A DNA stretch of 64,000 bases from Streptomyces sp. KL109B (GCF_030766935.1 NZ_JASERL010000003.1:310001-374000); one strand, 5' to 3'. Positions 43,252-53,579 are shown, counted from the first letter of the stretch. Numbers and translations: made by a program. The notes: generated from the letters alone by a model not told the origin.

Positions 43252-44201
43252 GAGGAGACCTCCTGGGTCCCCTGGAGGCCTTGGTCTTCCTTGGCTGTGA
43301 ACTCGGCTGCCTCACCCGTGAGTTCCATGTACGCCTCCTCCAACGTGGCACGGTGCCGGGCGAGTTCGGAGAACGTGATGCCGTGCGCGGTGAGCCGGGC
43401 GACGACGTCCTCGGCGGCCAGGCCGGTGACGGTGAGCGCGTCGGGCCCGGTCACGGCGACGGTGGCATCGGCGCCCGCGAGCACCGCGAGGGCCTCGGCG
43501 CGGCGGCTGGTGCGCAGCGCCATCCGCTCGCCGGACGCCTCGTCGAGCAGCGCGGCCACGCCGGTGTCGGCGAGCAGCCGTCCCCGACCGATCACGACGA
43601 GATGGTCCGCGGTGTCCTGGAGTTCGCTCATCAGGTGCGAGGAGACGAGGACCGTACGGCCCTCCGCGGCAAGGGACTTGAGGAAGCGGCGGATCCACTG
43701 GACGCCCTCGGGGTCGAGTCCGTTGACCGGCTCGTCGAGGATCAGCACGGGCGGGTCGCCGAGCAGCGCCGCCGCGATCCCGAGCCGCTGCCGCATGCCG
43801 AGGGAGAAGCCGCCCGCGCGTTTCCGCGCGGCGGGTGCGAGGCCGACCTGGTCGAGGACGAGGTCGACGCGGCGGCTCGGCAGCCCGTTGTAGTGGGCGA
43901 GCCACAGCAGATGGTCCCGGGCCCGGCGCCCGGGGTGCAGGGCCTCGCAGTCGAGCAGCGCGCCGACGGTCGACAGCGGGTCGTCGAGCCGCACGTACGG
44001 CCGCCCGCCGATGAGCGCGGTGCCGCTGTCGGGGGTGTCGAGCCCGAGCAGCATCCGCAGCGTCGTCGACTTCCCTGCCCCGTTGGGTCCGACGAACCCG
44101 GTGACCCGCCCGGCCGCCACGGTGAAGCTGAGCCCGTCCACCGCCACGGTGGACCCGTACCGCTTGCACAGCCCGCGGGCTTCGATCGTCATGTCGGTCA
44201 T
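43248..44201 (-). CDS. ABC transporter ATP-binding subunit
   Basis: The 317-residue ATPase has Walker A FVGPNGAGKSTT, the Q-loop region, signature FSLGMRQRLGIAAAL, Walker B PPVLILDEPVNGLD and the switch His in VLVSSHLMSEL. The C-terminal 90 residues are a regulatory extension common to drug-exporter ATPases. ATG 44201 (or 44192) starts the three-gene operon, divergent from a two-component system 153 bases away; that arrangement usually couples the exporter to envelope or drug stress. Confidence 0.94.
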   Translation of the reverse strand: MTDMTIEARGLCKRYGSTVAVDGLSFTVAAGRVTGFVGPNGAGKSTTLRMLLGLDTPDSGTALIGGRPYVRLDDPLSTVGALLDCEALHPGRRARDHLLWLAHYNGLPSRRVDLVLDQVGLAPAARKRAGGFSLGMRQRLGIAAALLGDPPVLILDEPVNGLDPEGVQWIRRFLKSLAAEGRTVLVSSHLMSELQDTADHLVVIGRGRLLADTGVAALLDEASGERMALRTSRRAEALAVLAGADATVAVTGPDALTVTGLAAEDVVARLTAHGITFSELARHRATLEEAYMELTGEAAEFTAKEDQGLQGTQEVSS

Positions 44202-44354
44202 GGGAGTTGACGGTAGGGAAGGGCAGTGCGGGCGGGCGTCCCGCCGGGGCGTGGTTCGCGGGGGCGGCGGGTCCCCCGCCAGGGGGACGGGCACGGCCCT
44301 GCGACGGTCCGCTCCCCCCGCAGGGTGACGCCCCGAACCCCCGCCCCGCCGATA

Positions 44355-45587
44355 ATGACCGCCATGACCTGGACCCGGGGCGACGGCCGGACCTCAGCGC
44401 GGGCGCTGGAACGGGCGCGGGCGCGGGAACGGGCGCACCGCATCGCCGCCGCCCGCGACCTCCCCTTGCTCACCGCCGCGGCACTGGCCTTCGTCGCCCT
44501 CGGCGAGGTCTCGGGCCGGGGCCACGGTCCGGCCTCCGAACTCGCCGGTCTGCCCGGTCTCCTCGCCGTGGCGCTCGGCGCGACTGTGCCCCTCGCCTTC
44601 GTCCGCACCCAACTCCTGCTCACCGCCACGGCCCTGACGACGGCCGCCCTGCTCGCCCCGATCGCGTACGGCCGGCCGCTGTACGCGGGCATCCCGGCGC
44701 TCGCCGCAGCCCTGTACGCGGTGGGGCGGCGGCGGCCGGGCCGCACCGCCGTCCTGTTCACCGTGCCGTTCACGGCGTACGCACTGACGGACGGGGCGGG
44801 TCCGTACGGCGTCGCCCTCCTCACGTGCGCGGCGGGCGCGGTCGGCGCGGGCAACGCCCGGCGCGCCAAGGCGGAGTCGGCCCGCCGGACCGCTGCCGAC
44901 TGGGCGTACGCGGACACGGCGCTCGCCCATGCCGCGCTCGGTGAACGGGCCCGTATCGCACGGGAGTTGCACGACATCGTGGCCCACCACATCTCGACGA
45001 TCTCGGTGCAGGCGGAGACCGCCCGCTACACGACGCCCGGACTGCCGCCGGAGGGCGCCGAGCGTTTCCTCGCGATCGGCGACACCGCCCGCCTCGCGCT
45101 CACCGAGATGCGCCGACTGCTCGGCGTGCTGCGCGAGGACGCCCCCGCCGAACCCGCCGCGCCCGCGCCGCGTTCCCCGCAGCCCGGCCTCGACCAGCTC
45201 GTCGCCCTCGTCGACGAGGCGCGCGCGGCGGGCGGCGGCGCCGTGCGCCTCATCGTCCGGGGGCGCGTCACCGCCCTCGGCCCCGGCCTGGAGCTCACCG
45301 CGTACCGGATCGTCCAGGAGTCCCTCACCAACGCGCGACGGCACGCGCCGGGCGTCGCCGTGGACGTGGAACTGCACTACAGGGAGGGCGAGTTGGCGAT
45401 ACGCGTACGGGACTGCGGCCCCGGTCCCGGTACCGGCTCCGCGCACGCCTCCGACACGCAGGGCCACGGCCTGCTCGGCATGCGCGAACGCATCGCGATG
45501 GCCGGCGGCACCCTGCACGCGGGCCCGGCCCCCGCGGGCGGCTTCTTGGTGGACGCCACCCTGCCCGTACGGAACCCCACCTCATGA
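44355..45587 (+). CDS. Two-component sensor histidine kinase (HisKA_3 type)
   Basis: The 410-residue kinase has about four to five N-terminal hydrophobic helices (residues about 35-175), the dimerisation domain with phospho-acceptor H206 in [18 protein letters not shown], and a GHKL ATPase domain ([19 protein letters not shown] as N-box; [11 protein letters not shown] as G2 box). ATGs at 44355 and 44364 are both possible. The stop overlaps the response regulator start (ATGA). The membrane portion has little extracytoplasmic sequence, so it may sense within the membrane. Confidence 0.94.
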   Translation: MTAMTWTRGDGRTSARALERARARERAHRIAAARDLPLLTAAALAFVALGEVSGRGHGPASELAGLPGLLAVALGATVPLAFVRTQLLLTATALTTAALLAPIAYGRPLYAGIPALAAALYAVGRRRPGRTAVLFTVPFTAYALTDGAGPYGVALLTCAAGAVGAGNARRAKAESARRTAADWAYADTALAHAALGERARIARELHDIVAHHISTISVQAETARYTTPGLPPEGAERFLAIGDTARLALTEMRRLLGVLREDAPAEPAAPAPRSPQPGLDQLVALVDEARAAGGGAVRLIVRGRVTALGPGLELTAYRIVQESLTNARRHAPGVAVDVELHYREGELAIRVRDCGPGPGTGSAHASDTQGHGLLGMRERIAMAGGTLHAGPAPAGGFLVDATLPVRNPTS

Positions 45588-46279
45588 ACCTCACGGACGC
45601 CACGAACTCCATGGCCACCACCCGCATCGTGGTCGCCGACGACCAGGACGTCGTACGGGCCGGCTTCGGCGCCCTCCTCGACAGCCAGCCGGACTTCACG
45701 GTCGTCGGCAGCGCGAGCGGCGGCGCCGAAGCGGTCCACGTCTGCCGCGAGACCCGCCCCGACCTGGTCCTGATGGACGTACGGATGCCCGGTACGGACG
45801 GCATCGAGGCCACCCGTCGCATCAGCCGCGAGCTACCGGACACCCGCGTCGTGATGCTGACGACCTTCGACCTCGACGAGTACGTGTACGACGCCCTCGC
45901 GGCCGGGGCCAGCGGCTTCCTGCTCAAGGACATGCTCGCCGAGCGGCTCTTCGAGGCGGTCCGGATCGTCGCGGCGGGCGAGGCGCTGCTCGCGCCGACG
46001 GTCACCCGCCGCCTGATCGCCGAGTTCACCCGGCTGCGACCGCGCGCAGTGCCCGAACAGGCCCGCGCCGTCGGGGCGTTGACCCCGCGCGAGGCTGAGG
46101 TGCTGCGTCTGATCGCCGAGGGCCTGTCCAACCAGGAGATCGCGGCCCGCCTCGTCGTCGGCGCCGAAACCGTGAAGACCCACGTCAGCCGCGTCCTCGC
46201 CAAACTGGGCGTGCGCGACCGGGCGCAGGCGGTGGTGGCGGCGTACGAGTCGGGCCTGGTGGTGCCGGGGGCGGGCTGA
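45584..46279 (+). CDS. NarL/FixJ-family response regulator
   Basis: The 231-residue protein has a receiver domain with acceptor D65 ([10 protein letters not shown]), acidic pair at D19/D20, and Lys in FLLKDML. The LuxR-type HTH is [25 protein letters not shown]. Translation starts at ATG 45584 overlapping the kinase stop, or at ATG 45611 ([12 protein letters not shown]), which matches the family start better. It likely controls the divergent ABC operon. Confidence 0.94.
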   Translation: MNLTDATNSMATTRIVVADDQDVVRAGFGALLDSQPDFTVVGSASGGAEAVHVCRETRPDLVLMDVRMPGTDGIEATRRISRELPDTRVVMLTTFDLDEYVYDALAAGASGFLLKDMLAERLFEAVRIVAAGEALLAPTVTRRLIAEFTRLRPRAVPEQARAVGALTPREAEVLRLIAEGLSNQEIAARLVVGAETVKTHVSRVLAKLGVRDRAQAVVAAYESGLVVPGAG

Positions 46280-46320
46280 CGGACCCCTCGCTCCGCTCAG
46301 CCCGCCGATGGACCCGAATG

Positions 46321-47292
46321 TCACCCGGCCGAGGCACTCGCAGGCGGCGACGGCATCGTGTCCGTCGAGTCGTGCGTCTCGTCCGGCGCCACCCCCATCG
46401 TCAGGGACGCCACCACCCCCTTCGCGATGTGCTTCTTGGCGTACGTGAGGTGGAGCAGGCCGCCCTCCGTGCCGTTGCCGGGGTAGATGGTGTCGTCGTC
46501 GAGGGTCGTGCGGGTCGTCGTGTTCGTGGAGTACGGGGTGACCTCGGCCGAGGCGAGGACCGATTCCTCGGAGAAGAACAGTTGGCCGGTGTGGCAGGTG
46601 TGGCCGCCCTCGTAGCCTGCGTCCGTCCACTCGCCGTCGACGTGCACCTTGACGTGGATGTGCACGCAGCGGCCCGCGTACCAGCCGGGGAAGACCGTGC
46701 GGAAGGCGACGTGGCCGTGCTTGTCGGTCTTCCAGGTGCCGCGCAGGTAGCGCTCGTCGTCGGTGGGGTCCTGGTGGCCGCCGCCGGGTGGTGGGCCGGA
46801 GGGGTCGCCGGACGGCGGCTCGCCGGTGGGCTCTCCCGTCGGTGCGCCCGTGGGCGGGGTGCCGCCGCCGGGGCCGCCGGGGCCGCCGCCGCTGCCCACC
46901 GACTCGTAGCCCGAGTACACGCCCACCGCGTTGCAGTGCCAGATGTCGACGGCGGCGTTCCGCAGCGGGGCGCAGGTCTCGGCGTCGATCACCTTGAGGC
47001 CGAGGAGGAGCGGGATGCCTTCCTGGTCCTCGGTGATGTCGCGGCGGAGCTTGTCCGCGTCGATGTAGTACGGGCCTTCGGTGGTTTCCGTGGTGAGCTT
47101 GTAGCAGGCGTCCGACGTGGCGTCCGTGGCACCGGTCGTGGCTTCCTCGGCGGAGGCGCCCGTCGTGGCCAGTGTGCCGCCCACGCCCGCCGCCGCGACG
47201 GCCGCGCCGCCCGCGACGATCAGCTTACGGCGCGTCAAGTCTCGTCTGTGTGCCGGTACTTGGGGCACTTGGGGTTCTTGGGGTTCGGTCAT
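46321..47292 (-). CDS. Tat-exported intradiol ring-cleavage dioxygenase-like protein
   Basis: The 323-residue protein has a Tat signal (HRRDLTRRKLIVAGGAAVAAAG). The intradiol fold keeps the iron ligands: Tyr126 in VDIWHCNAVGVYSGY, Tyr205 in PGWYAGR, and His211/His213 in VHIHVKVH. A Gly/Pro-rich insert of about 45 residues (132-177) separates Tyr126 from the rest. Extracellular intradiol dioxygenases may cleave lignin-derived or catecholic compounds; substrate is unknown. It converges with the response regulator gene. Confidence 0.88.
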   Translation of the reverse strand: MTEPQEPQVPQVPAHRRDLTRRKLIVAGGAAVAAAGVGGTLATTGASAEEATTGATDATSDACYKLTTETTEGPYYIDADKLRRDITEDQEGIPLLLGLKVIDAETCAPLRNAAVDIWHCNAVGVYSGYESVGSGGGPGGPGGGTPPTGAPTGEPTGEPPSGDPSGPPPGGGHQDPTDDERYLRGTWKTDKHGHVAFRTVFPGWYAGRCVHIHVKVHVDGEWTDAGYEGGHTCHTGQLFFSEESVLASAEVTPYSTNTTTRTTLDDDTIYPGNGTEGGLLHLTYAKKHIAKGVVASLTMGVAPDETHDSTDTMPSPPASASAG

Positions 47293-47356
47293 GGGCGAGG
47301 ACGTTAAGGGCCGAAGCTGTCAGGGGCATGAGTGCGGGCTGTGAATCGCACAGAGA

Positions 47357-47399
47357 CGCCGAGGCCCCCGCTCCGGCGTGCGGAGCGGGGGCCTCGGCG
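47357..47399 (-). terminator. Strong 18-bp hairpin terminator of aspS
   Basis: A perfect 18-bp stem (CGCCGAGGCCCCCGCTCC with its complement) and 7-base loop end 15 bases from the aspS stop. It may also stop rightward read-through into aspS. Confidence 0.85.
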
Positions 47400-47414
47400 G
47401 GGAAGCGGCGTCGG

Positions 47415-49181
47415 TTACTTCTTCTCGACCGGCTTGCGCAGCTGGATGTTGAGCTCGCGCAGGCGCGACTCGTCCAGCTCGGTGGGCGCACCCATCATCA
47501 GGTCCTGCGCGTTGCCGTTCAGCGGGAACGCGATGGTCTCCCGGATGTTCGGCTCGTCGGCGAGGAGCATGACGATGCGGTCGACGCCCGGGGCGATCCC
47601 GCCGTGCGGCGGGGCGCCGAAGCGGAACGCGCGGAGCATGCCCGCGAACTCGTGCTCGACGGTGTCGCGGTCGTAGCCGGCGATCTCGAAGGCCTTGAGC
47701 ATGATGTCCGGCTCGTGGTTCCGGATCGCGCCGGAGGACAGCTCCGTGCCGTTGCAGACGATGTCGTACTGCCACGCCAGGATGTCGAGCGGGTCCTTCT
47801 CCTCCAGGTCCTTCATGCCGCCCTGGGGCATGGAGAACGGGTTGTGGGAGAAGTCGATCTTGCCGGTCTCCTCGTCCTTCTCGTACATCGGGAAGTCGAC
47901 GATCCAGCAGAAGCGGAAGACGCCCTCCTCGAAGTGGCCCGCGCGCTTCGCGGCCTCGACGCGGACCGCGCCCATGATCTTCGAGACCTCGTCGAACTCG
48001 CCCGCGCCGAAGAACACGGCGTGCCCGGCGACCAGGCCGAGGCGCTCCGTGAGGACCTTCGCGTTCTCCTCCGTGAGGAACTTCGCGATCGGGCCCTGGA
48101 ACGTGCCGTCCTCGCCGACGCGGATCCAGGCGAGGCCCTTCGCGCCCTGCTCGACCGCGTAGTCACCGAGGCCGTCGAAGAACTTGCGGGACTGCGAGGC
48201 GGTGTCCGGGACGGGCAGCGCGCGGACGTGCTTGCCGGCGAATGCCTTGAAGTCGCTGTCCGCGAACACGTCCGTGATGTCGACGAGTTCGAGCTTGGCG
48301 CGCAGGTCCGGCTTGTCGTTGCCGTACTTCAGCATCGACTCGCGGAACGGGATGCGGGGGAAGGGGCTCGTGACCTCGCGGCCGCCGCCGTACTCCGTGA
48401 AGATCTCCGTCATGAGCTTCTCGATCGGGCGGAAGACGTCTTCCTGCTCGACGAAGCTCATCTCGATGTCGAGCTGGTAGAACTCGCCCGGCGAGCGGTC
48501 CGCGCGCGCGTCCTCGTCGCGGAAGCACGGCGCGATCTGGAAGTAGCGGTCGAAGCCCGAGATCATCAGCAGCTGCTTGAACTGCTGCGGCGCCTGCGGC
48601 AGGGCGTAGAACTTGCCCGGGTTCAGGCGGGACGGGACGACGAAGTCGCGCGCGCCCTCGGGGGAGGTGGCGGTGAGGATCGGCGTCGCCATCTCGTTGA
48701 AGCCGAGGTCGACCATCTTCGAGCGGATCGAGGCGATCACGGACGAGCGCAGCATGATGTTGCGGTGCATGCGCTCGCGGCGCAGGTCCAGGAAGCGGTA
48801 CTCGAGGCGGCGCTCCTCGCCGACCCCGTCGTCCTGGTTGATCTGGAACGGCAGCTGCTGCGCCCCGCCGAGCACCTCGACCGTCGAGACCTCGATCTCG
48901 ATCTCGCCGGTGGGCAGCTCGGGGTTGACGTTGTCGGCGCCGCGGGAGACGACCTTGCCGTCGACGCGGACGACGGTCTCCTTGGTGAGCTTGTCGAGGA
49001 CCTCGGCCGCTTCCGTGCCAGGGCGGGCGACGAGCTGCGTGATGCCGTAGTGGTCGCGCAGATCGATGAAGAGGATGCCGCCCAGGTCTCGGCGATTGTG
49101 CAGCCAGCCGCTCAGCCGGACGTCGGTCTCGACGTCAGTGGCGCGGAGCTCGCCGCAGGTGTGGGACCTGTACCGATGCAT
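47415..49181 (-). CDS. aspS: Aspartyl-tRNA synthetase
   Basis: The 588-residue class II synthetase has the anticodon-binding OB domain at the N-terminus ([20 protein letters not shown]). Class II motifs follow: motif 2 near [17 protein letters not shown], the bacterial GAD insertion domain in the middle, and motif 3 [20 protein letters not shown] near the C-terminus. It charges tRNA-Asp. The gene appears to be transcribed alone, with a strong terminator downstream. It is 158 bases from the divergent SpoIIE gene. Confidence 0.98.
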   Translation of the reverse strand: MHRYRSHTCGELRATDVETDVRLSGWLHNRRDLGGILFIDLRDHYGITQLVARPGTEAAEVLDKLTKETVVRVDGKVVSRGADNVNPELPTGEIEIEVSTVEVLGGAQQLPFQINQDDGVGEERRLEYRFLDLRRERMHRNIMLRSSVIASIRSKMVDLGFNEMATPILTATSPEGARDFVVPSRLNPGKFYALPQAPQQFKQLLMISGFDRYFQIAPCFRDEDARADRSPGEFYQLDIEMSFVEQEDVFRPIEKLMTEIFTEYGGGREVTSPFPRIPFRESMLKYGNDKPDLRAKLELVDITDVFADSDFKAFAGKHVRALPVPDTASQSRKFFDGLGDYAVEQGAKGLAWIRVGEDGTFQGPIAKFLTEENAKVLTERLGLVAGHAVFFGAGEFDEVSKIMGAVRVEAAKRAGHFEEGVFRFCWIVDFPMYEKDEETGKIDFSHNPFSMPQGGMKDLEEKDPLDILAWQYDIVCNGTELSSGAIRNHEPDIMLKAFEIAGYDRDTVEHEFAGMLRAFRFGAPPHGGIAPGVDRIVMLLADEPNIRETIAFPLNGNAQDLMMGAPTELDESRLRELNIQLRKPVEKK

Positions 49182-49263
49182 CGTCGTTCAGCTGCCTTTG
49201 CTTTTCGGGGTTCCCCGGGAGACAACCGGGATCTCCCCAAGGGTACCGGCCGCATCACCCCCT

Positions 49264-49307
49264 TTCCGGCGGAGCCTCCGGTGCCTTCCGGCGGAGCCTC
49301 TGGTGGC
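49264..49307 (+). repeat. 22-bp tandem duplication upstream of phosphatase gene
   Basis: Two copies of a 22-base unit beginning TTCCGGCGGAGCCTC lie side by side, with two differences, in the aspS/SpoIIE divergent spacer. Confidence 0.7.
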
Positions 49308-49339
49308 CGGGGACGATCACCTCTTCATACAGTGGGCGC

Positions 49340-51502
49340 ATGCGCACTGGTGAGCCCCTCCCTCCGGTGGAGGCCGTCCTCGCCGCTCTCGCGACCGGCC
49401 TGTGGCGCTGGGACAACCGGGCGGGACTCGTCACCTTCGACCCCGAGGCCGCCCGGCTGATCGGGCTGCCCACCATCCCCGGCGGCGAGCCCGTCGCCCT
49501 GACGGAGGCCGCCGCCCGAGCCCGTTTCCACCCGGTCGACTGGAACGAGATGGACGGCATCGTGCAGCTCGCCGTCGCCGAGGGCACCCTCGCCGAGGCC
49601 CGGCTGCGCGTCATGGACGGACACGGCCGCGTGCTGCGCACCGTACGCAGCCGCTCCAAGCCGATCGCGCACGGCGACTCCCCCGACTCGTACGAGCTGA
49701 TCGGCACGCTCCAGGAGGTGACCGAGCCGCCGCCGGAGGCCGCGTCCCGCACCCCGGTGACCGGGGACTGGCGGCGCTCGCGGGAGGCGTTCCTGCTGGA
49801 CGCGGGGCGGGCGCTCGCGGAGGCCGGGTCCACGGAGGAGGTGCTGCGGGTCGCGGCGGGTCTTTCCATGCCGGGGTTCTCGCCGGAGGGCCTCGCGGTG
49901 TTCGGCGTCGCGGGCGACCGGCTCACCGTCATCGGGCACCACGGCCAGGAGGAGGGCGACGAGGCGCCGTTCACCGACATGGACCTGGCCACGGACTATC
50001 CGGGCGCCGAGGTCGTACGCACCGGGCGCGCGGTCTATCTGTCGTCGCCGGACGAGTACCGGGCCCGCTACCCGGCGGCCTGGCCGCTGGCCGCCCGCTT
50101 CGGACGGAAGTCGTGGGCGTTTTTGCCGCTGGTCGTCGCCGGGCACACGATCGGCGCGTGGATGGCGGGCTTCACGTACCCGGTGTCGTTCACGCCCGAC
50201 GAGCGTTCGGTCCTCACCACGGTCGCGCGGATGCTGGCGCAGGCCCTCTCAAGGGCCGGGGCCGCCGAGTCGGAGCGGGAGCTCACGGACGGGCTGCAGA
50301 AGACGATGCTGCCCTCGCTCGGCCCGGAGATCCCCGGCATGACCATCGCCGCCCGCTATGTGCCGACCGGCGGCGGCCTCCAGGTCGGCGGCGACTGGTA
50401 CGACATGATCCCGCTGCCGGGCGGTGGCATCGCCCTGGTCATCGGCGACGTACAGGGCCATGACGTGCGCGCGGCGGGCCTGATGGGGCAGCTCCGTGTC
50501 GCCCTGCGCGCGTACGCCTCCGAGGGGCACCGGCCGGACGCCGTGCTCTCCCGCGCCTCCCGCTTCCTCAACGGCATCAGCGAGGACGACACCGACCCCC
50601 GCTTCGCGACCTGTCTGTACGTGCAGGCCGACCCGGCCACCGGCGTCCTGGAGATCGCCCGCGCCGGGCACCCGGACCCCGCGATCCGGATGGCCGACGG
50701 CACGGTCCTCGCCCGCCCCACCGCGGGCGGCCTGCCCCTCGGCATCGACCCGGACGCGGACTACCCGACGACCCGCCTCGTCCTCGAACCCGGCGAGACG
50801 CTGCTGATCTGCACGGACGGCCTCCTTGAGACGGGCGGGCACGATCTGGACAGCGGCTGGTCGCGGGTCCGCGCGGCCCTGGAGTCCGGCCCCGCCGAGC
50901 GCCTGGAGGAGCTGGCCGACGCCCTGGTGCAGGCGGTGCACGGGCCGTCCTCGCACCACACCACGGGACCGCTCGCGGACCGCCGCGAGGACGACATCGC
51001 GCTGTTGCTGCTGCGCCGCACCGCCTCGGCGCTGCCGACGCTGGACCGGCGCACCGCGATGACCATCGCGCAGGCCGAGCCGGAGCGGATCGCGGCCGCC
51101 CGCCAGCAGGTGCGGGAGCTGCTGCACGACTGGGCCGATGACGACCAGCGCGACTCGGCGGTGCTGCTGGTCTCCGAGATGGTCACCAACGTCCTGGTGC
51201 ACACCGACGGCGACGCGCTCCTGGTCGCCGAGATGACCCGGCCTGGCAGTGAACCGCGCCGCCTGCGCGTGGAGGTCGCGGACGCCTCCGACGATCTTCC
51301 GCACAAGCGCCGCCCCGGGGAACTGGCGTCCTCGGGGCGGGGGTTGGTGCTCATGGAGCTGCTCGCCGACCGGTGGGGCGTGGACCCTCGGGGCGAGGGC
51401 AAGAGCACCTGGTTCGAGCTCTACGAACCGTCGGCGTCGGTTTCACGTGAAACGGGTGACGCGGGTGCGGGGGGCTCGTCGACCGGGACCTCGGGCGCGT
51501 AA
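49340..51502 (+). CDS. Multidomain SpoIIE/PP2C phosphatase (PAS-GAF-PP2C-HATPase)
   Basis: The 720-residue protein has a PAS-like domain (about residues 20-130), a GAF domain (about 150-310), a SpoIIE phosphatase domain (about 320-560; VGGDWYDMIPL, VIGDVQGHDVRAAG, ARAGHPDPAIRM, LICTDGLLETGG, REDDIALLLLRR) and a C-terminal GHKL serine-kinase-like ATPase domain (about 575-700; VSEMVTNVLVHTDGDALL, SSGRGLVLMELLADRWG). Such proteins both phosphorylate and dephosphorylate anti-sigma factor antagonists. The last 82 bases overlap the convergent AI-2E gene. A parS site lies in the 3' end. Confidence 0.93.
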   Translation: MRTGEPLPPVEAVLAALATGLWRWDNRAGLVTFDPEAARLIGLPTIPGGEPVALTEAAARARFHPVDWNEMDGIVQLAVAEGTLAEARLRVMDGHGRVLRTVRSRSKPIAHGDSPDSYELIGTLQEVTEPPPEAASRTPVTGDWRRSREAFLLDAGRALAEAGSTEEVLRVAAGLSMPGFSPEGLAVFGVAGDRLTVIGHHGQEEGDEAPFTDMDLATDYPGAEVVRTGRAVYLSSPDEYRARYPAAWPLAARFGRKSWAFLPLVVAGHTIGAWMAGFTYPVSFTPDERSVLTTVARMLAQALSRAGAAESERELTDGLQKTMLPSLGPEIPGMTIAARYVPTGGGLQVGGDWYDMIPLPGGGIALVIGDVQGHDVRAAGLMGQLRVALRAYASEGHRPDAVLSRASRFLNGISEDDTDPRFATCLYVQADPATGVLEIARAGHPDPAIRMADGTVLARPTAGGLPLGIDPDADYPTTRLVLEPGETLLICTDGLLETGGHDLDSGWSRVRAALESGPAERLEELADALVQAVHGPSSHHTTGPLADRREDDIALLLLRRTASALPTLDRRTAMTIAQAEPERIAAARQQVRELLHDWADDDQRDSAVLLVSEMVTNVLVHTDGDALLVAEMTRPGSEPRRLRVEVADASDDLPHKRRPGELASSGRGLVLMELLADRWGVDPRGEGKSTWFELYEPSASVSRETGDAGAGGSSTGTSGA

Positions 51503-52530
51503 CGCCTTCTCAACTCCCCGAGGATCCCGAACACCGCCGCCACCAGCGGCACCGCGAGCAGCATCCCGAGGATGCCCGCGACCGCCGCGCCCGCCGTGAT
51601 CGCCAGCATCACCATCGCGGGGTGCATCTGCACGGTCCGCGACTGGATCATCGGCTGGAGGATGTGCCCCTCCAGCTGCTGCACCGCGAGGATGATGCCG
51701 AGCGTCCACAGGGCGATGATCAGCCCCCGGTCGGCGAGCGCGACCAGCACGGCGACGGCCCCGGACAGCGTCGCGCCGAGGTAGGGGATGTACGCGCCGA
51801 CGAAGACCAGCGCGCCGAGGCCCACCGCGCCCGGCACTTGCAGGATCAGCAGCCCGATGGTGATGCAGATGGCGTCGATGAACGCGATGAACGTCGTGCC
51901 GCGCATGAACCCGGAGATCGCCTCGAAGGCCCGCCGCCCCATGGCCTCGACGACCTCGCCGTGCTGCGGGGCGACGGTGCGCGCGAGCCCCTTGGCGCGG
52001 TTGGAGTCCTTCAGGAAGAAGAAGGTGAGCAGCAGCGCGAGCACGCTGGTGGCCAGCAGCGAGCCGAGCGCGGAGAGCCCGGCGATCACGCCGTTGGCGA
52101 GGTTGGAGCCCCACTTGCCGACCTGGTCCTTGGCCTTGTCGGCGACGTCGCCGATGTCGTCGGCGCCGACGATGCCGACGTGGTCCCTGAGCCAGTCCCC
52201 GGCCTGCTGGAGCGAGTCGACGATCTGCTCGCCGGTGTCGATCAGCGCGGTGACCACGATGTAGCCGGCGCCGCCGACGACGGCGATGAGCGCGACGCAG
52301 GTGAGGATCGCGGCCAGCGCGCGCGGCAGCTTCATCCTGACGAGCCACTCGAAGACCGGGCCGAGCAGCGCGGCACCGAGCAGCGCGAGCAGCACGGGTG
52401 TGACGGCCGACTGGAAGATGATGACCAGCGCGATCCCGACGGCGGCGACCGCGGTGACCAGCAGGACGACGGCGCACCAGGCGGCGAGGCGGCGGGCGGG
52501 GTCGGGGAGGAGTGGCTTACCGGTCTGCAC
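51421..52530 (-). CDS. AI-2E family transporter
   Basis: The 369-residue protein has about eight hydrophobic helices with family motifs (FFFLKDSNRAKGLARTVAP; GFMRGTTFIAFIDAI; VFVGAYIPYLGATLSG; EGHILQPMIQSRTVQMHPAMV). AI-2E proteins are exporters or Na/H-type transporters; substrate is unproven. The C-terminal coding region overlaps the SpoIIE gene by 82 bases, and a parS palindrome lies in that overlap, read as VSRET in both frames. Confidence 0.92.
   Translation of the reverse strand: MQTGKPLLPDPARRLAAWCAVVLLVTAVAAVGIALVIIFQSAVTPVLLALLGAALLGPVFEWLVRMKLPRALAAILTCVALIAVVGGAGYIVVTALIDTGEQIVDSLQQAGDWLRDHVGIVGADDIGDVADKAKDQVGKWGSNLANGVIAGLSALGSLLATSVLALLLTFFFLKDSNRAKGLARTVAPQHGEVVEAMGRRAFEAISGFMRGTTFIAFIDAICITIGLLILQVPGAVGLGALVFVGAYIPYLGATLSGAVAVLVALADRGLIIALWTLGIILAVQQLEGHILQPMIQSRTVQMHPAMVMLAITAGAAVAGILGMLLAVPLVAAVFGILGELRRRYAPEVPVDEPPAPASPVSRETDADGS
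51440..51453. other. parS centromere site (ParB binding palindrome)
   Basis: GTTTCACGTGAAAC is a perfect 14-bp palindrome identical to the Streptomyces parS consensus as I know it. It lies inside the overlapping 3' ends of two convergent genes, encoding VSRET residues in each. In Streptomyces, parS sites cluster around oriC. Confidence 0.9.
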
Positions 52531-52613
52531 CCGGACAGTTGATCACGTACGGGAAGCGCCCCGCCTCCCGGCCGGGTCCGGCCGGGTGACGGGGCGTCAC
52601 CTGTGATGTCTCA

Positions 52614-53579
52614 TCAGGTGTGCGGCAGGCGCTCCTTGCTGGGGATGACGCCCAGGCGTCCGGCCTGGAAGTCGTCGAAGGCCTGCTGCAGTTCGGCCTT
52701 GCTGTTCATCACGAACGGGCCGTAGTGCGCCATGGGTTCGCGGATCGGCTGCCCGCCCAGGATGACCACTTCGAGGTCGGGGGTGTTGCCGTCCTGCGAC
52801 TCGTCGGCGCGCACGGTCAGGGACGAGCCCGCGCCGAACACGGCGGTCTGTCCTGTGTGCACGGGGCGCCGGTCGGTGCCGACGGTGCCCTTGCCCGCGA
52901 GCACGTACACGAGCCCGTTGTAGTCCTCGCGCCAGGGCAGCGTCGCCTCGGCGCCGGGGCGGACGGTGGCGTGCACCATCGTGATCGGCGTGTGCGTGAT
53001 GCCGGGGCCCTCGTTGCCGTCCAGCTCACCGGCGATGACGCGCAGCAGCGCGCCGCCGTCGGCGGTGGTGAGCAGCTTGACCTGGCCGCCGCGGATGTCC
53101 TGGTACCGCGGGTTCTTCATCTTGTCCTTGGCGGGCAGGTTGACCCACAGCTGGAGGCCGTGGAACAGGCCGCCGGACATGACGAGCGACTCGGGCGGCG
53201 TCTCGATGTGCAGCAGTCCTGAGCCCGCCGTCATCCACTGGGTGTCGCCGTTGGTGATGGTGCCGCCACCGCCGTGCGAGTCCTGGTGGATGAAGGTGCC
53301 GTCGATGATGTACGTGACGGTCTCGAAGCCGCGGTGCGGGTGCCAGGGCGTGCCCTTGGGCTCCCCGGCCTCGTACTCCACCTCGCCCATCTGGTCCATC
53401 ATGATGAACGGGTCGAGGTACTTGTAGTTGATCCCGGCGAACGCGCGGCGAACCGGGAATCCCTCGCCTTCGAAACCGCTCGGCGCGGTGGTCACAGCGA
53501 GCACGGGGCGCGCCACGGCGTCCGCCGGCGCGGCCACGTGGGGCAGGGTCAGCGGGTTCTCGACGGTCACAGCGGGCAT
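52614..53579 (-). CDS. Pirin family protein
   Basis: The 321-residue bicupin has pirin motifs FPVRRAFAGI, PFIMMDQMGEVEY, and the metal-binding TPWHPHRGFETVTYIIDG, FIHQDSHGGGGTI and GSGLLHIE, with His and Glu ligands in the N-terminal cupin. Some pirins are quercetin dioxygenases; others are transcription cofactors. ATG 53579 follows AGGAGGCC. An AT-rich stretch with GTTGAACGGTGAACATTC lies at about 53610-53630 and could hold the promoter or a MarR-type operator. Confidence 0.93.
   Translation of the reverse strand: MPAVTVENPLTLPHVAAPADAVARPVLAVTTAPSGFEGEGFPVRRAFAGINYKYLDPFIMMDQMGEVEYEAGEPKGTPWHPHRGFETVTYIIDGTFIHQDSHGGGGTITNGDTQWMTAGSGLLHIETPPESLVMSGGLFHGLQLWVNLPAKDKMKNPRYQDIRGGQVKLLTTADGGALLRVIAGELDGNEGPGITHTPITMVHATVRPGAEATLPWREDYNGLVYVLAGKGTVGTDRRPVHTGQTAVFGAGSSLTVRADESQDGNTPDLEVVILGGQPIREPMAHYGPFVMNSKAELQQAFDDFQAGRLGVIPSKERLPHT

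Noticed and set aside
47172..49460. 762-codon open frame on the + strand
   Set aside because: Antisense to aspS, which has all class II motifs; no recognisable domain.
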